39,891 nt of DNA from Erythrobacter sp. (GTDB lineage: Bacteria; Pseudomonadota; Alphaproteobacteria; Sphingomonadales; Sphingomonadaceae): positions 1-39,891 of the forward strand of contig NZOF01000050.1 of assembly GCA_002695185.1 (NCBI GenBank), written 5' to 3'. The translations under genes were made by a program, and so were the position numbers. The notes under the pieces were generated by a model. The model was given only the letters and a program-made list of their open reading frames with translations. It made no database searches and was not told the DNA's origin. Positions 33,393 through 39,891 of the stretch are shown here, one piece after another (position 1 is the stretch's first letter; each line of letters starts with the position of its first letter).

Positions 33393-33746
33393 TCAGTAAG
33401 GGCGATAAGCCGCTGCGCCGCTATAGCGGGCAAGAATGTTGTCATGCACGATGGGCGACAGCAATTCGCTGAAGGCGCATCCGACCATGCAGTTTTCCCA
33501 CCACACGACCTGCGCCTGAAGCGATTCGAGCCCGGGCAAGGTCAGCCAGCACATCTGGCCTTCATGCATGCGATTGATTGCCGCAGCCGAAAATCCTGAC
33601 ATCGAGAGGTCATGAATGACTGTCTGGAACGCGCGTCCACCGCTGGCACGAAGCTGGCCGGGGATGGTGATCTTCGTTCGTGGCGCGCTGCGATCTTCCT
33701 GCGCAGCCAACGAATAGCTATCTCGCGTCTGGTAGGTCATGTGCAA
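33393..33746 (-). CDS. PilZ domain protein, predicted c-di-GMP receptor
   Basis: The 117-residue product is a single PilZ domain. The c-di-GMP-binding motif is present in both parts: RSAPR (RxxxR, about residues 19-23 of EDRSAPRTKI) and DLSMSGFS (DxSxxG, about 46-51), followed by MCWLTLPGLESLQAQVVWWEN, the usual hydrophobic strand. No signal peptide or membrane segment is present, so it is a cytoplasmic effector of c-di-GMP, perhaps acting on motility, exopolysaccharide or cell cycle. Single-domain PilZ proteins are frequent in sphingomonads. The ATG two codons downstream (33740) is an alternative start. Confidence 0.85.
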   Translation of the reverse strand: MHMTYQTRDSYSLAAQEDRSAPRTKITIPGQLRASGGRAFQTVIHDLSMSGFSAAAINRMHEGQMCWLTLPGLESLQAQVVWWENCMVGCAFSELLSPIVHDNILARYSGAAAYRPY

Positions 33747-33857
33747 CGTTCCTTTGCCCTGGATGCAAATGAGGTATCACGCAAAGCAGGCGTGATGTAA
33801 TTTCGGGCAATGTCGCAGAACCGATTTAAGGAATCGTTGCAGGACAGGGTTAATGCG

Positions 33858-34565
33858 TCAGTCGATCCGCTCGCGGTGCCGTGTGGCGAAATCGTTCACA
33901 ACCAGATCCACGATGCGCTTGGCAACGTCTTCTGGCGGCTTGACCGTCGCCGGATCTTCCCCCGGATAGGCCTTGGCGCGCATTGCCGTGCGGGTTGCGC
34001 CCGGATCGATGGTTGCCACGCGAACCTTGCTGATCTTTTCGACTTCCTGCCCATAGGCATCAAGCAGATTATCGAATGCGGCCTTGGTCGCGCCGTAAGC
34101 CGACCAGTAGGCGCGCGGTGCTTCGCCCACGCTGCTGGTCAGGCCGATGACCCGTGCGGCATCTGCGCGCTTCAGCAGCGGATCGAAATTCGCCAGAAGC
34201 GATTGTGTCGCGAGAAGATTCGTCGTGACAGCTTGGCTGAACTGCTTGCCGTCGATTTGGGTTACGGGCGACAAAGTCGGCATATAGGCAGCCGAGATTA
34301 CCAGATAGTCGAGTTTGTCCCAGCGCCCGGCGATGGCAGAAGCGAGGCGGGCGATGCCATCGCTTTCGCCAAGATCTATCGGCGCGATGGTGGATGCGCC
34401 GCCAACTTCGTGGATGCGGTCCTCGACCGTTTCCAGCGCCCGCACATCGCGCGCCGTGAGCACGACATGCGCACCGGCCTCTGCGAACGCCACCGCGGTG
34501 GCGGCGCCGATGCCTTTGCTGGCGCCCGTGACAAGCGCAAGTTTGCCTTCGAGAGCTTTCGTCAT
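33858..34565 (-). CDS. Short-chain dehydrogenase/reductase, YciK-like
   Basis: A classical SDR of 235 residues: TGASKGIGAATAVAFAEAGA (Rossmann loop), the NNAG position read as ISAAY, and the catalytic YGATK (YxxxK) following SSVGEAPRAYWSA. IDPGATRT after the active site is the typical PG motif. The form resembles E. coli YciK and similar general SDR enzymes; the substrate is unknown. Its ATG lies directly after the stop of purF on the same strand (gap one base), so the two genes are transcribed together, an arrangement not obviously connected to purine synthesis. Confidence 0.88.
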   Translation of the reverse strand: MTKALEGKLALVTGASKGIGAATAVAFAEAGAHVVLTARDVRALETVEDRIHEVGGASTIAPIDLGESDGIARLASAIAGRWDKLDYLVISAAYMPTLSPVTQIDGKQFSQAVTTNLLATQSLLANFDPLLKRADAARVIGLTSSVGEAPRAYWSAYGATKAAFDNLLDAYGQEVEKISKVRVATIDPGATRTAMRAKAYPGEDPATVKPPEDVAKRIVDLVVNDFATRHRERID

Positions 34566-34566
34566 C

Positions 34567-36039
34567 TCAGGCGACCTTTTCAGCCGGGAAGGCGAGTTCG
34601 GCTTGCTTGTCTTCGCGCTTGGCGAGATCCGTCAGTGAGGTGGGGTAATCGCCCGTGAAGCACGCGTCGCAGAACTGCGGACATTCCTTGACCCGCGGCT
34701 TTTCGCCAACCGCGCGGTATAGGCCGTCGATTGAAACGAAGGCCAGACTGTCGGCCTTGATGAATTCGCGCATCGGCTCGACATCCATGCGCGCGGCGAG
34801 CAGCTTGCTGCGTTCGGGAGTGTCGACGCCGTAGAAGCAGCTATGCGCAGTCGGCGGGCTGGCGACGCGGAAGTGCACTTCCTTTGCACCAGCATCCCGC
34901 ATCATCTCCACGATCTGCATGGAAGTGGTGCCGCGCACGATGGAATCGTCTATCAGCACGATGCGCTTGCCTGCCACCAGATTGCGGTTGGCGTTATGCT
35001 TGCGTTTCACCCCTGCATGACGCGCACCGTCCGAAGGCTGAATAAAAGTCCGTCCGACATAGTGCGAGCGGATGATCCCGAGTTCGAAGGGGATGCCCGC
35101 TTCTTGGGCATAGCCGATGGCTGCCGGCACGCCGCTATCAGGCACCGGAACGACCAGATCGGCTTCGACCGGGGTTTCCTTGGCCAATTCGGCGCCGATC
35201 GCCTTGCGCGCCTCATAAACGCTGCGGCCCGCGAAAAAGCTGTCCGGGCGGCTGAAATAGACGTGTTCGAAAATGCAGGGGCGCGGTGAGTGGTTGCCGA
35301 AGGGGTGCAGCGAATCGACATTGCCGTCGTAATCGACCTTGATCAGTTCGCCTGGTTCGACTTCACGGACCATTTCAGCACCGACCACGTCGAATGCGAC
35401 GCTTTCGCTCGCGAATACGGTCGCATCGCCCATCTTGCCCATGACCAGCGGACGGATACCGAGCGGATCGCGGCAGGCGATCATGCCTTCGGGGGTCATC
35501 ACGATCAGCGCATAGGCCCCTTCGAGCAGGCGCAGCGCATCGACCAGACGGTCGACGATCGTGGGATAGCGGCTTGTCGCCACGAGATGGATTATGACTT
35601 CGGTGTCGGAGGTCGACTGGAAGATCGCCCCGCGCTGGACCAGTTCCTGCCGCAGCGTGCCCGCGTTTGAGATATTGCCATTATGCGCGACGGCAAAGCC
35701 ACCGCTCGCCAGATCGGCGTAAAGCGGCTGCACGTTGCGCAGGCCCGATCCGCCAGTGGTCGAATAGCGCACGTGTCCGGCAGCCATGTGGCCGGGCAGT
35801 TCCGCGATCGCCTCCTGCGAGGAAAAGTTTTCGGCAACATGGCCAAGGCCGCGGCGGGTGCGGAATTCGACCCCGTCCCAGGCAACGATCCCGGCGGCTT
35901 CCTGCCCCCGATGTTGCAGGGCGTGTAGGCCGAGCGCGGTCGCGGCGGCGGCATCTGCTGCGTTGATGGCGCCGAAAACGCCGCATTCTTCGCGCAGCTT
36001 ATCGCCATCCGCATCGAGGAAGGGGTGGGTGCAATTCAT
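34567..36039 (-). CDS. purF: Amidophosphoribosyltransferase
   Basis: PurF catalyses the first committed step of purine synthesis, transferring ammonia from glutamine to PRPP. The product has a short propeptide before the nucleophilic Cys19 (REECGVFG), the glutaminase domain with HNGNISN and RYSTTG, and the phosphoribosyltransferase domain with the PRPP motif VLIDDSIVRGTT. The C-terminal CPQFCDACF provides cysteines of the type that bind the [4Fe-4S] cluster in the Bacillus-like PurF class. The start at 36039 (MNCTHPFLDADG) fits the propeptide; the frame runs to 36075 without support. No strong ribosome binding site is seen. It diverges from lolC with about 180 bases between, so promoters for both lie there. 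Confidence 0.95.
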   Translation of the reverse strand: MNCTHPFLDADGDKLREECGVFGAINAADAAAATALGLHALQHRGQEAAGIVAWDGVEFRTRRGLGHVAENFSSQEAIAELPGHMAAGHVRYSTTGGSGLRNVQPLYADLASGGFAVAHNGNISNAGTLRQELVQRGAIFQSTSDTEVIIHLVATSRYPTIVDRLVDALRLLEGAYALIVMTPEGMIACRDPLGIRPLVMGKMGDATVFASESVAFDVVGAEMVREVEPGELIKVDYDGNVDSLHPFGNHSPRPCIFEHVYFSRPDSFFAGRSVYEARKAIGAELAKETPVEADLVVPVPDSGVPAAIGYAQEAGIPFELGIIRSHYVGRTFIQPSDGARHAGVKRKHNANRNLVAGKRIVLIDDSIVRGTTSMQIVEMMRDAGAKEVHFRVASPPTAHSCFYGVDTPERSKLLAARMDVEPMREFIKADSLAFVSIDGLYRAVGEKPRVKECPQFCDACFTGDYPTSLTDLAKREDKQAELAFPAEKVA

Positions 36040-36219
36040 GGTGCTGTCCGCGATGGTGACTGAGTGCGGCTCCAATGGCGATGTTACGGCGCGATTACAA
36101 GGTTTGTGCGCCGGTTTGCGGACAAGATTTTGCAGCCATTCATTGCGCCGCCAGAAATCTCTGCCTAAACGCCCCCTCCACGAGATATCCTATCTGCGAA
36201 CCATTTCATCGGGACCGCC

Positions 36220-37461
36220 TTGCTGCTCTCACCTTTCGAACGGACCATTGCCAAACGCTATCTGCTTCCGGGCAGGAGCGAGGCTTTCATTGCGCTCGTC
36301 GCCGGTATATCGATTACCGTCGTCATGCTCTCGGTCGCCATGCTGGTGATCGTGATGAGCGTGATGAACGGTTTCCGGGCCGAATTGCTCGACAAGATCG
36401 TGGGCCTGAACGGCCATGCGATCGTGCAGGCATACGGCGGACGGCTCGACGATTGGGAAGCCGTTCTTCAGGAAGTAAAGGACACACCCGGCGTCACCGA
36501 AGCGTCTCCTCTCATCGAACAGCCGCTGCTGACGACTTTCAATGGTAGGGTCGAGGCGATCCTGGTGCGCGGCAACACGCCTGCCGACATTAACGAACTG
36601 GGCGAGAAGGTGGTCGCCGGCAATATCGATGCGCTGCAGCCGGGGGCGAGCAAGGTCGCCATCGGTGTTCGCCTTGCCGAGAATATCGGTGCGCGCGTGG
36701 GCGACACAATCACCATCATCAACCCGCAAGGCCGCTCCACGCCGTTCGGGACGGTCCCGCGCCAGGTCGGATACGAAGTCGCGGCGATTTTCGAAGTCGG
36801 GGTGTATGACTATGACGGTGCCTTCGTCGTCATGCCCATGCAGGATGCGCAGACCCTGCTGCTGATCGGCGATACGATCGGCATGATCGAGGTGAAGGTA
36901 ACCGATCCCGACAAGGTTGAGGACATCCTTGCACCGGTGGAACAATCGCTGGCCGGCAGGGCAGTGGTGCGCGACTGGAAGACCATCAATTCAACGCTGT
37001 TTGAAGCGCTTCAGGTGGAACGTGCCGCCATGGCTTTTGCCCTGAGCTTCATGGTTCTAGTGGCCGCATTCAACATCCTCTCCAGCCTTGTGATGCTTGT
37101 CCGAGCCAAGACCCGGGATATTGCCATCATGCGCACCATGGGCGCCACCCGGCGCAGCCTTACGAAGATATTTGTCACAACCGGCTTCACCGTGGGCGCT
37201 ATCGGCACCATCGCCGGGTTGATCCTCGGCGCATTGGTGCTCGGCTTCCGCGAACAGATCGTTACCGCCATCAGCTGGCTGACCGGGGCCGATTTGTGGG
37301 ATCCGCAGGTCCGCTTCCTCAGCACCATTCCTTCCAAGCCTGATCCGGTGGAAATCGCCATGATCGTGGGCCTTGCGCTGATCATGAGCTTCCTTGCGAC
37401 GCTCTATCCGGCGTTGAAAGCCGCCAGCACCGATCCGGTACAGGTCCTGCGTTATGAATAA
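36220..37461 (+). CDS. lolC: Lipoprotein-releasing ABC transporter permease, LolC/LolE
   Basis: Together with LolD this inner-membrane protein extracts lipoproteins and hands them to LolA for transport to the outer membrane. The 413-residue product has the usual FtsX-like layout: an N-terminal membrane segment ([21 protein letters not shown]), a large periplasmic part (about 45-260), three further segments ([59 protein letters not shown]) and the C-terminal [13 protein letters not shown]. The start is TTG at 36220 ([14 protein letters not shown]), since no ATG or GTG closer to the family start exists. Only one permease gene is present, as is usual where LolF/LolC-type homodimers occur. Its end overlaps lolD by eight bases. 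Confidence 0.92.
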   Translation: MLLSPFERTIAKRYLLPGRSEAFIALVAGISITVVMLSVAMLVIVMSVMNGFRAELLDKIVGLNGHAIVQAYGGRLDDWEAVLQEVKDTPGVTEASPLIEQPLLTTFNGRVEAILVRGNTPADINELGEKVVAGNIDALQPGASKVAIGVRLAENIGARVGDTITIINPQGRSTPFGTVPRQVGYEVAAIFEVGVYDYDGAFVVMPMQDAQTLLLIGDTIGMIEVKVTDPDKVEDILAPVEQSLAGRAVVRDWKTINSTLFEALQVERAAMAFALSFMVLVAAFNILSSLVMLVRAKTRDIAIMRTMGATRRSLTKIFVTTGFTVGAIGTIAGLILGALVLGFREQIVTAISWLTGADLWDPQVRFLSTIPSKPDPVEIAMIVGLALIMSFLATLYPALKAASTDPVQVLRYE

Positions 37462-38128
37462 TCCCGTCGTCCAGCTTCGCGGGCTGACCCGCAGTTTCGA
37501 ACAGGGCGGGGTGCGCATCGACGTGCTGCGCGGCGTGAACCTCGATATCATGCCCGGCGAAATCGTCGCGCTGCTAGGGCCTTCGGGTTCGGGTAAGTCG
37601 ACTTTGCTTCAGGCCGTGGGCCTGCTCGAGGGAGGCTTCGGCGGCGAAATCCTGATCTCCGGCAACTCCGCCGAGAAAAGCGATGCCAACGCGCGCACGA
37701 CACTGCGCCGCGATCATCTTGGCTTCGTGTATCAGTTCCATCACCTCCTGCCCGATTTCGATGCGCGGGAAAATGTGATCCTGCCGCAGCTCGTTGCCGG
37801 TAAACTGCGTGCCGATGCAGAGCTGCGCGCCGAGGAATTATTGACGGCTCTCGGCCTTGGCCACAGGCTCGATCATCGGCCCAGCCAGCTTTCTGGTGGT
37901 GAGCAGCAACGCGTGGCCGTTGCGCGCGGTTTGGCCAATCGGCCCGATCTCGTTCTCGCCGACGAACCTACCGGCAATCTCGACGAGGCGACATCGGACA
38001 AGGTTCTCCAACAGTTCTTGTCGTTGGTCAGGGGCGAAGGTAGCGCTGCCCTGATCGCGACGCATAACGAACGCTTGGCGGCGCGGATGGACCGTGTGGT
38101 CCGTCTGCACGAAGGCGTTCTTGGATAG
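37454..38128 (+). CDS. lolD: Lipoprotein-releasing ABC transporter ATP-binding protein LolD
   Basis: The ATPase of the Lol export system. The 224 residues contain the Walker A motif GPSGSGKST, the Q-loop region [18 protein letters not shown], the ABC signature [15 protein letters not shown], Walker [14 protein letters not shown] and the switch histidine in IATHNERLA. The FHHLLPDF sequence after the Q loop is typical for LolD. Its start overlaps the end of the permease gene, so the two are translationally coupled. Confidence 0.95.
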   Translation: MNNPVVQLRGLTRSFEQGGVRIDVLRGVNLDIMPGEIVALLGPSGSGKSTLLQAVGLLEGGFGGEILISGNSAEKSDANARTTLRRDHLGFVYQFHHLLPDFDARENVILPQLVAGKLRADAELRAEELLTALGLGHRLDHRPSQLSGGEQQRVAVARGLANRPDLVLADEPTGNLDEATSDKVLQQFLSLVRGEGSAALIATHNERLAARMDRVVRLHEGVLG

Positions 38129-38178
38129 TGGACCCGAAGCGCCCTTCGCACGTTAGGGCGAAAAAGGAGTTTTATTGA

Positions 38179-38457
38179 ATGACCGACCACCCCAGTACCT
38201 ACAAAGGCGACGAATGCCATCGCCGGGGGATTCAATGGGATGACCGCGCATCTTTGCATCGCAAGGATGACAATGACGGCGTGCTCGATGGTGCCAAGGG
38301 GCTGCGCTCTGGCTCCTTTGCCGAACTCGTTCGCCATATGATGCTTATGCCCGAAGACGAGCGTTCGGCCTATTACATCGAAAAGCTGGGTGACCGCGAA
38401 TATCACGCTCCGGAAATCGCCGAACTGTCGCAGCGCAGCGATTTCCCGGCCGCCTGA
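38179..38457 (+). CDS. Small conserved protein of unknown function
   Basis: The 92-residue product is hydrophilic, with no signal peptide or membrane segment, and starts MTDHPSTYKGDECHRRG. A strong ribosome binding site (AAAAAGGAG) lies at the right distance before the ATG. Residues SFAELVRHMMLMPEDERSAY and YHAPEIAELSQR form two likely helices. It lies between lolD and the glutathione peroxidase gene on the same strand with short gaps, so it is probably part of the same transcript. I recognise no domain; the clear ribosome binding site and codon use support it as a real gene. Confidence 0.75.
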   Translation: MTDHPSTYKGDECHRRGIQWDDRASLHRKDDNDGVLDGAKGLRSGSFAELVRHMMLMPEDERSAYYIEKLGDREYHAPEIAELSQRSDFPAA

Positions 38458-38476
38458 CGGCATAAGGATCCAGCCA

Positions 38477-38956
38477 GTGACCACCATTGCCGACTTCTCC
38501 GTTGAAACCAACAAGGGCGACACACTCGACCTTAAGGAGAAGCTCGGCAAGGTGCTGCTGGTGGTCAACACGGCCAGCAAGTGCGGTTTTACACCGCAAT
38601 ATGACGGGCTGGAAAAGCTATATCAGGATTATGCGGCCCAAGGCTTCGAAGTCTTGGCCTTCCCTTGCAACCAGTTCGGTGGCCAAGAACCGGGCAGCGC
38701 GGAGGATATCGAACAATTCTGTAAGGTAAACTTCGGCCTGACCTTTCCCCTGATGCAAAAGATCGATGTGAACGGTGCCGATGCCAGTCCGCTGTTCGAC
38801 TGGATGAAGCGTGAAGCGCCCGGCTTGATGGGGTCCAAGGCGATCAAGTGGAACTTCACCAAGTTCCTGATCGACCGCGAAGGCAGTGTGGTGAAGCGTT
38901 ACGGTCCGACCGATGCCCCGGCGGCCATCGCCGGCGATATCGAAAAACTGCTCTGA
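38477..38956 (+). CDS. Glutathione peroxidase family (thiol peroxidase) protein
   Basis: The 159-residue product reduces hydrogen peroxide or lipid hydroperoxides with thiol reductants. The peroxidatic motif NTASKCGFTPQY (Cys36, not selenocysteine), LAFPCNQFGGQEPG with the glutamine of the catalytic tetrad, and KWNFTKFLIDREG with the tryptophan are all present. It uses a GTG start at 38477 behind AAGGA; the frame upstream (to 38390) overlaps the preceding gene and has no support. As in many bacterial homologues, it more likely uses thioredoxin than glutathione; that is inference. The gene lies in a short plus-strand series that begins with lolC. Confidence 0.93.
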   Translation: MTTIADFSVETNKGDTLDLKEKLGKVLLVVNTASKCGFTPQYDGLEKLYQDYAAQGFEVLAFPCNQFGGQEPGSAEDIEQFCKVNFGLTFPLMQKIDVNGADASPLFDWMKREAPGLMGSKAIKWNFTKFLIDREGSVVKRYGPTDAPAAIAGDIEKLL

Positions 38957-38959
38957 ACC

Positions 38960-39289
38960 ATGCTGGCAGATCTCAACCAGTGGTTCCTCTCGCTCGGCGA
39001 GCAATATGGCGTGAACCCGTATATCTTTGGCGCAATCTATGTCGGCGCCATCCCTTTCTTCCTCGCCTCGATTGCCTGGCTCGTGAAGCGGGCGAGGGCG
39101 GGACGATCGACGGTTCTGCCGACGATGCTGGCCGGATTTTTCTTCGTATCCGCCTATCTCTATCTCGCGATTGCCGGGCGCAATATCCCCGTCTGGGTAT
39201 GGATATTCCTGGCCGCATTGGTCGCCTACGGGGCCTGGTCCACCATTCGCGACACCCGACGGAAAATCGCGGTCTCCGAAGAAGACTGA
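38960..39289 (+). CDS. Small integral membrane protein of unknown function
   Basis: The 109-residue product has three hydrophobic segments: YIFGAIYVGAIPFFLASIAWL, LPTMLAGFFFVSAYLYLAI and WVWIFLAALVAYGAWSTI, with positively charged stretches (VKRARAGR, RDTRRK) on the likely cytoplasmic side. It starts three bases after the stop of the peroxidase gene and is probably co-transcribed with it. No family is recognised. Confidence 0.7.
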   Translation: MLADLNQWFLSLGEQYGVNPYIFGAIYVGAIPFFLASIAWLVKRARAGRSTVLPTMLAGFFFVSAYLYLAIAGRNIPVWVWIFLAALVAYGAWSTIRDTRRKIAVSEED

Positions 39290-39364
39290 GTTTCTCCACG
39301 GCCTGTGGAGAATAACCTCGCCGCGCCCCTTTGAGATTGGCGCGCAGAAACCTATTTTGCCGGG

Positions 39365-39891
39365 ATGCCCTACAAGCCTTTCGTCCCCCTTCGCGTGCTC
39401 TCGGCCTATTCGATGCTCGAAGGGGCGATCGACCCGAAGGCGATGGCGAAGCTCGCCAAGGAACGCGGCTTTCCGGCCATTGCCATGGCGGACCGCAATG
39501 GCCTCTATGGCGCGGTCATGTTCGCCAATGCCTGCAAGGCAGAAGGCATCCAGCCGATTACCGGCAGCCTGCTGGGCATTGCACGTGACGATGAAGGCAA
39601 ACAGGTCGATTATCTTCCGCTCTATGCTCAGAGCGAGGCAGGTTACGACAATCTCTGCCATCTCGTTTCCAAGGCCCATCTCGACCGTCCGCTCGAATAC
39701 GAACCGCATATCGCGCTAAAGGATTTGGAAGGCCGCACCGATGGCCTGATCGCTCTGACAGGGGCCAGCGAGGGCGCAGTAACCCGCCTGCTGGCAGAAG
39801 GACAGGCAAGTCACGCGCTGGTCATGCTGGAAAAGCTGGAGAGCTTGTTCCCCGGCCGGCTTTATATCGAACTGGCCCGCCGCGGCGATCC
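39365..39891 (+). CDS. dnaE: DNA polymerase III alpha subunit DnaE, N-terminal part (3' truncated by window)
   Basis: The replicative polymerase subunit of the chromosome. The visible 175 residues are the PHP domain: FVPLRVLSAYSMLEGAIDP, LAKERGFPAIAMADRNGLYG, ANACKAEGIQPITGSLLGIA and LPLYAQSEAGYDNLCHLVSKAHLD. The sequence matches DnaE1 rather than the error-prone DnaE2/ImuC type. The metal-binding histidines of the active PHP site are missing: FVHLRVHS of most bacteria reads FVPLRVLS here. So its PHP domain should be inactive as nuclease, and proofreading must come from a separate epsilon subunit. The start (MPYKPFVP) has only a weak site upstream. Confidence 0.93.
   Translation, partial: MPYKPFVPLRVLSAYSMLEGAIDPKAMAKLAKERGFPAIAMADRNGLYGAVMFANACKAEGIQPITGSLLGIARDDEGKQVDYLPLYAQSEAGYDNLCHLVSKAHLDRPLEYEPHIALKDLEGRTDGLIALTGASEGAVTRLLAEGQASHALVMLEKLESLFPGRLYIELARRGD

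Overview
The window is a chromosomal segment of a high-GC alphaproteobacterium, most likely of the order Sphingomonadales and close to the Erythrobacteraceae. The evidence is the full-length CckA hybrid kinase, a GTTC-N7-GTTC LexA box in front of recA, two cyclopropane-fatty-acid synthase paralogues, a DnaE whose PHP domain lacks the usual histidines, and many proteins of sphingomonad type. This placement is inferred from protein character; no database search was possible.

Layout. 1-2850: the 3' end of uvrA, then two tandem paralogous secreted proteins of unknown function, then a second decayed copy of the uvrA 3' end. 2848-5180: an AT-rich gene for a 721-residue protein with a PD-(D/E)XK-like nuclease core and a C-terminal SEC-C zinc motif, followed by a type II tRNA-like gene with an odd anticodon and a 19-bp perfect palindrome over its 5' end. 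5360-6990: two probable phage-derived orphans. 7012-11240: rlpA-like gene, an 800-bp gap, argG, and an acyltransferase-3 membrane protein. 11300-13860: the first cfa gene, surrounded by palindromic 110-114 bp repeats and a 143-bp miniature element. 13884-19040: second cfa with an SDR gene, a glycine-zipper protein, a MOSC protein, and a methyltransferase/hydrolase pair. 19100-20080: an AT-rich stretch with a membrane-protein remnant and a small secreted cysteine-rich protein.

The rest is mostly core genome: rlmN, an outer-membrane beta-barrel gene, greB and slt, dapA, an S9 peptidase gene of lower GC lying between dapA and smpB, smpB, a DUF2062 gene overlapping cckA, recA with its SOS box, a PilZ gene, purF with an SDR gene, lolC-lolD, a small conserved gene, a glutathione peroxidase gene, a small membrane protein and the start of dnaE.

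How the genes work together. uvrA and recA belong to DNA repair, and recA carries a visible LexA site. slt and the rlpA-like gene act on peptidoglycan. lolC-lolD, the glycine-zipper protein and the beta-barrel protein concern the outer envelope. The two cfa genes and the acyltransferase modify lipids or surface glycans. cckA and the PilZ protein are regulators (CtrA cell-cycle pathway and c-di-GMP). The accessory parts are 290-6990, 11240-13880, 19100-20080 and the S9 peptidase gene; the points worth following up are concentrated there.
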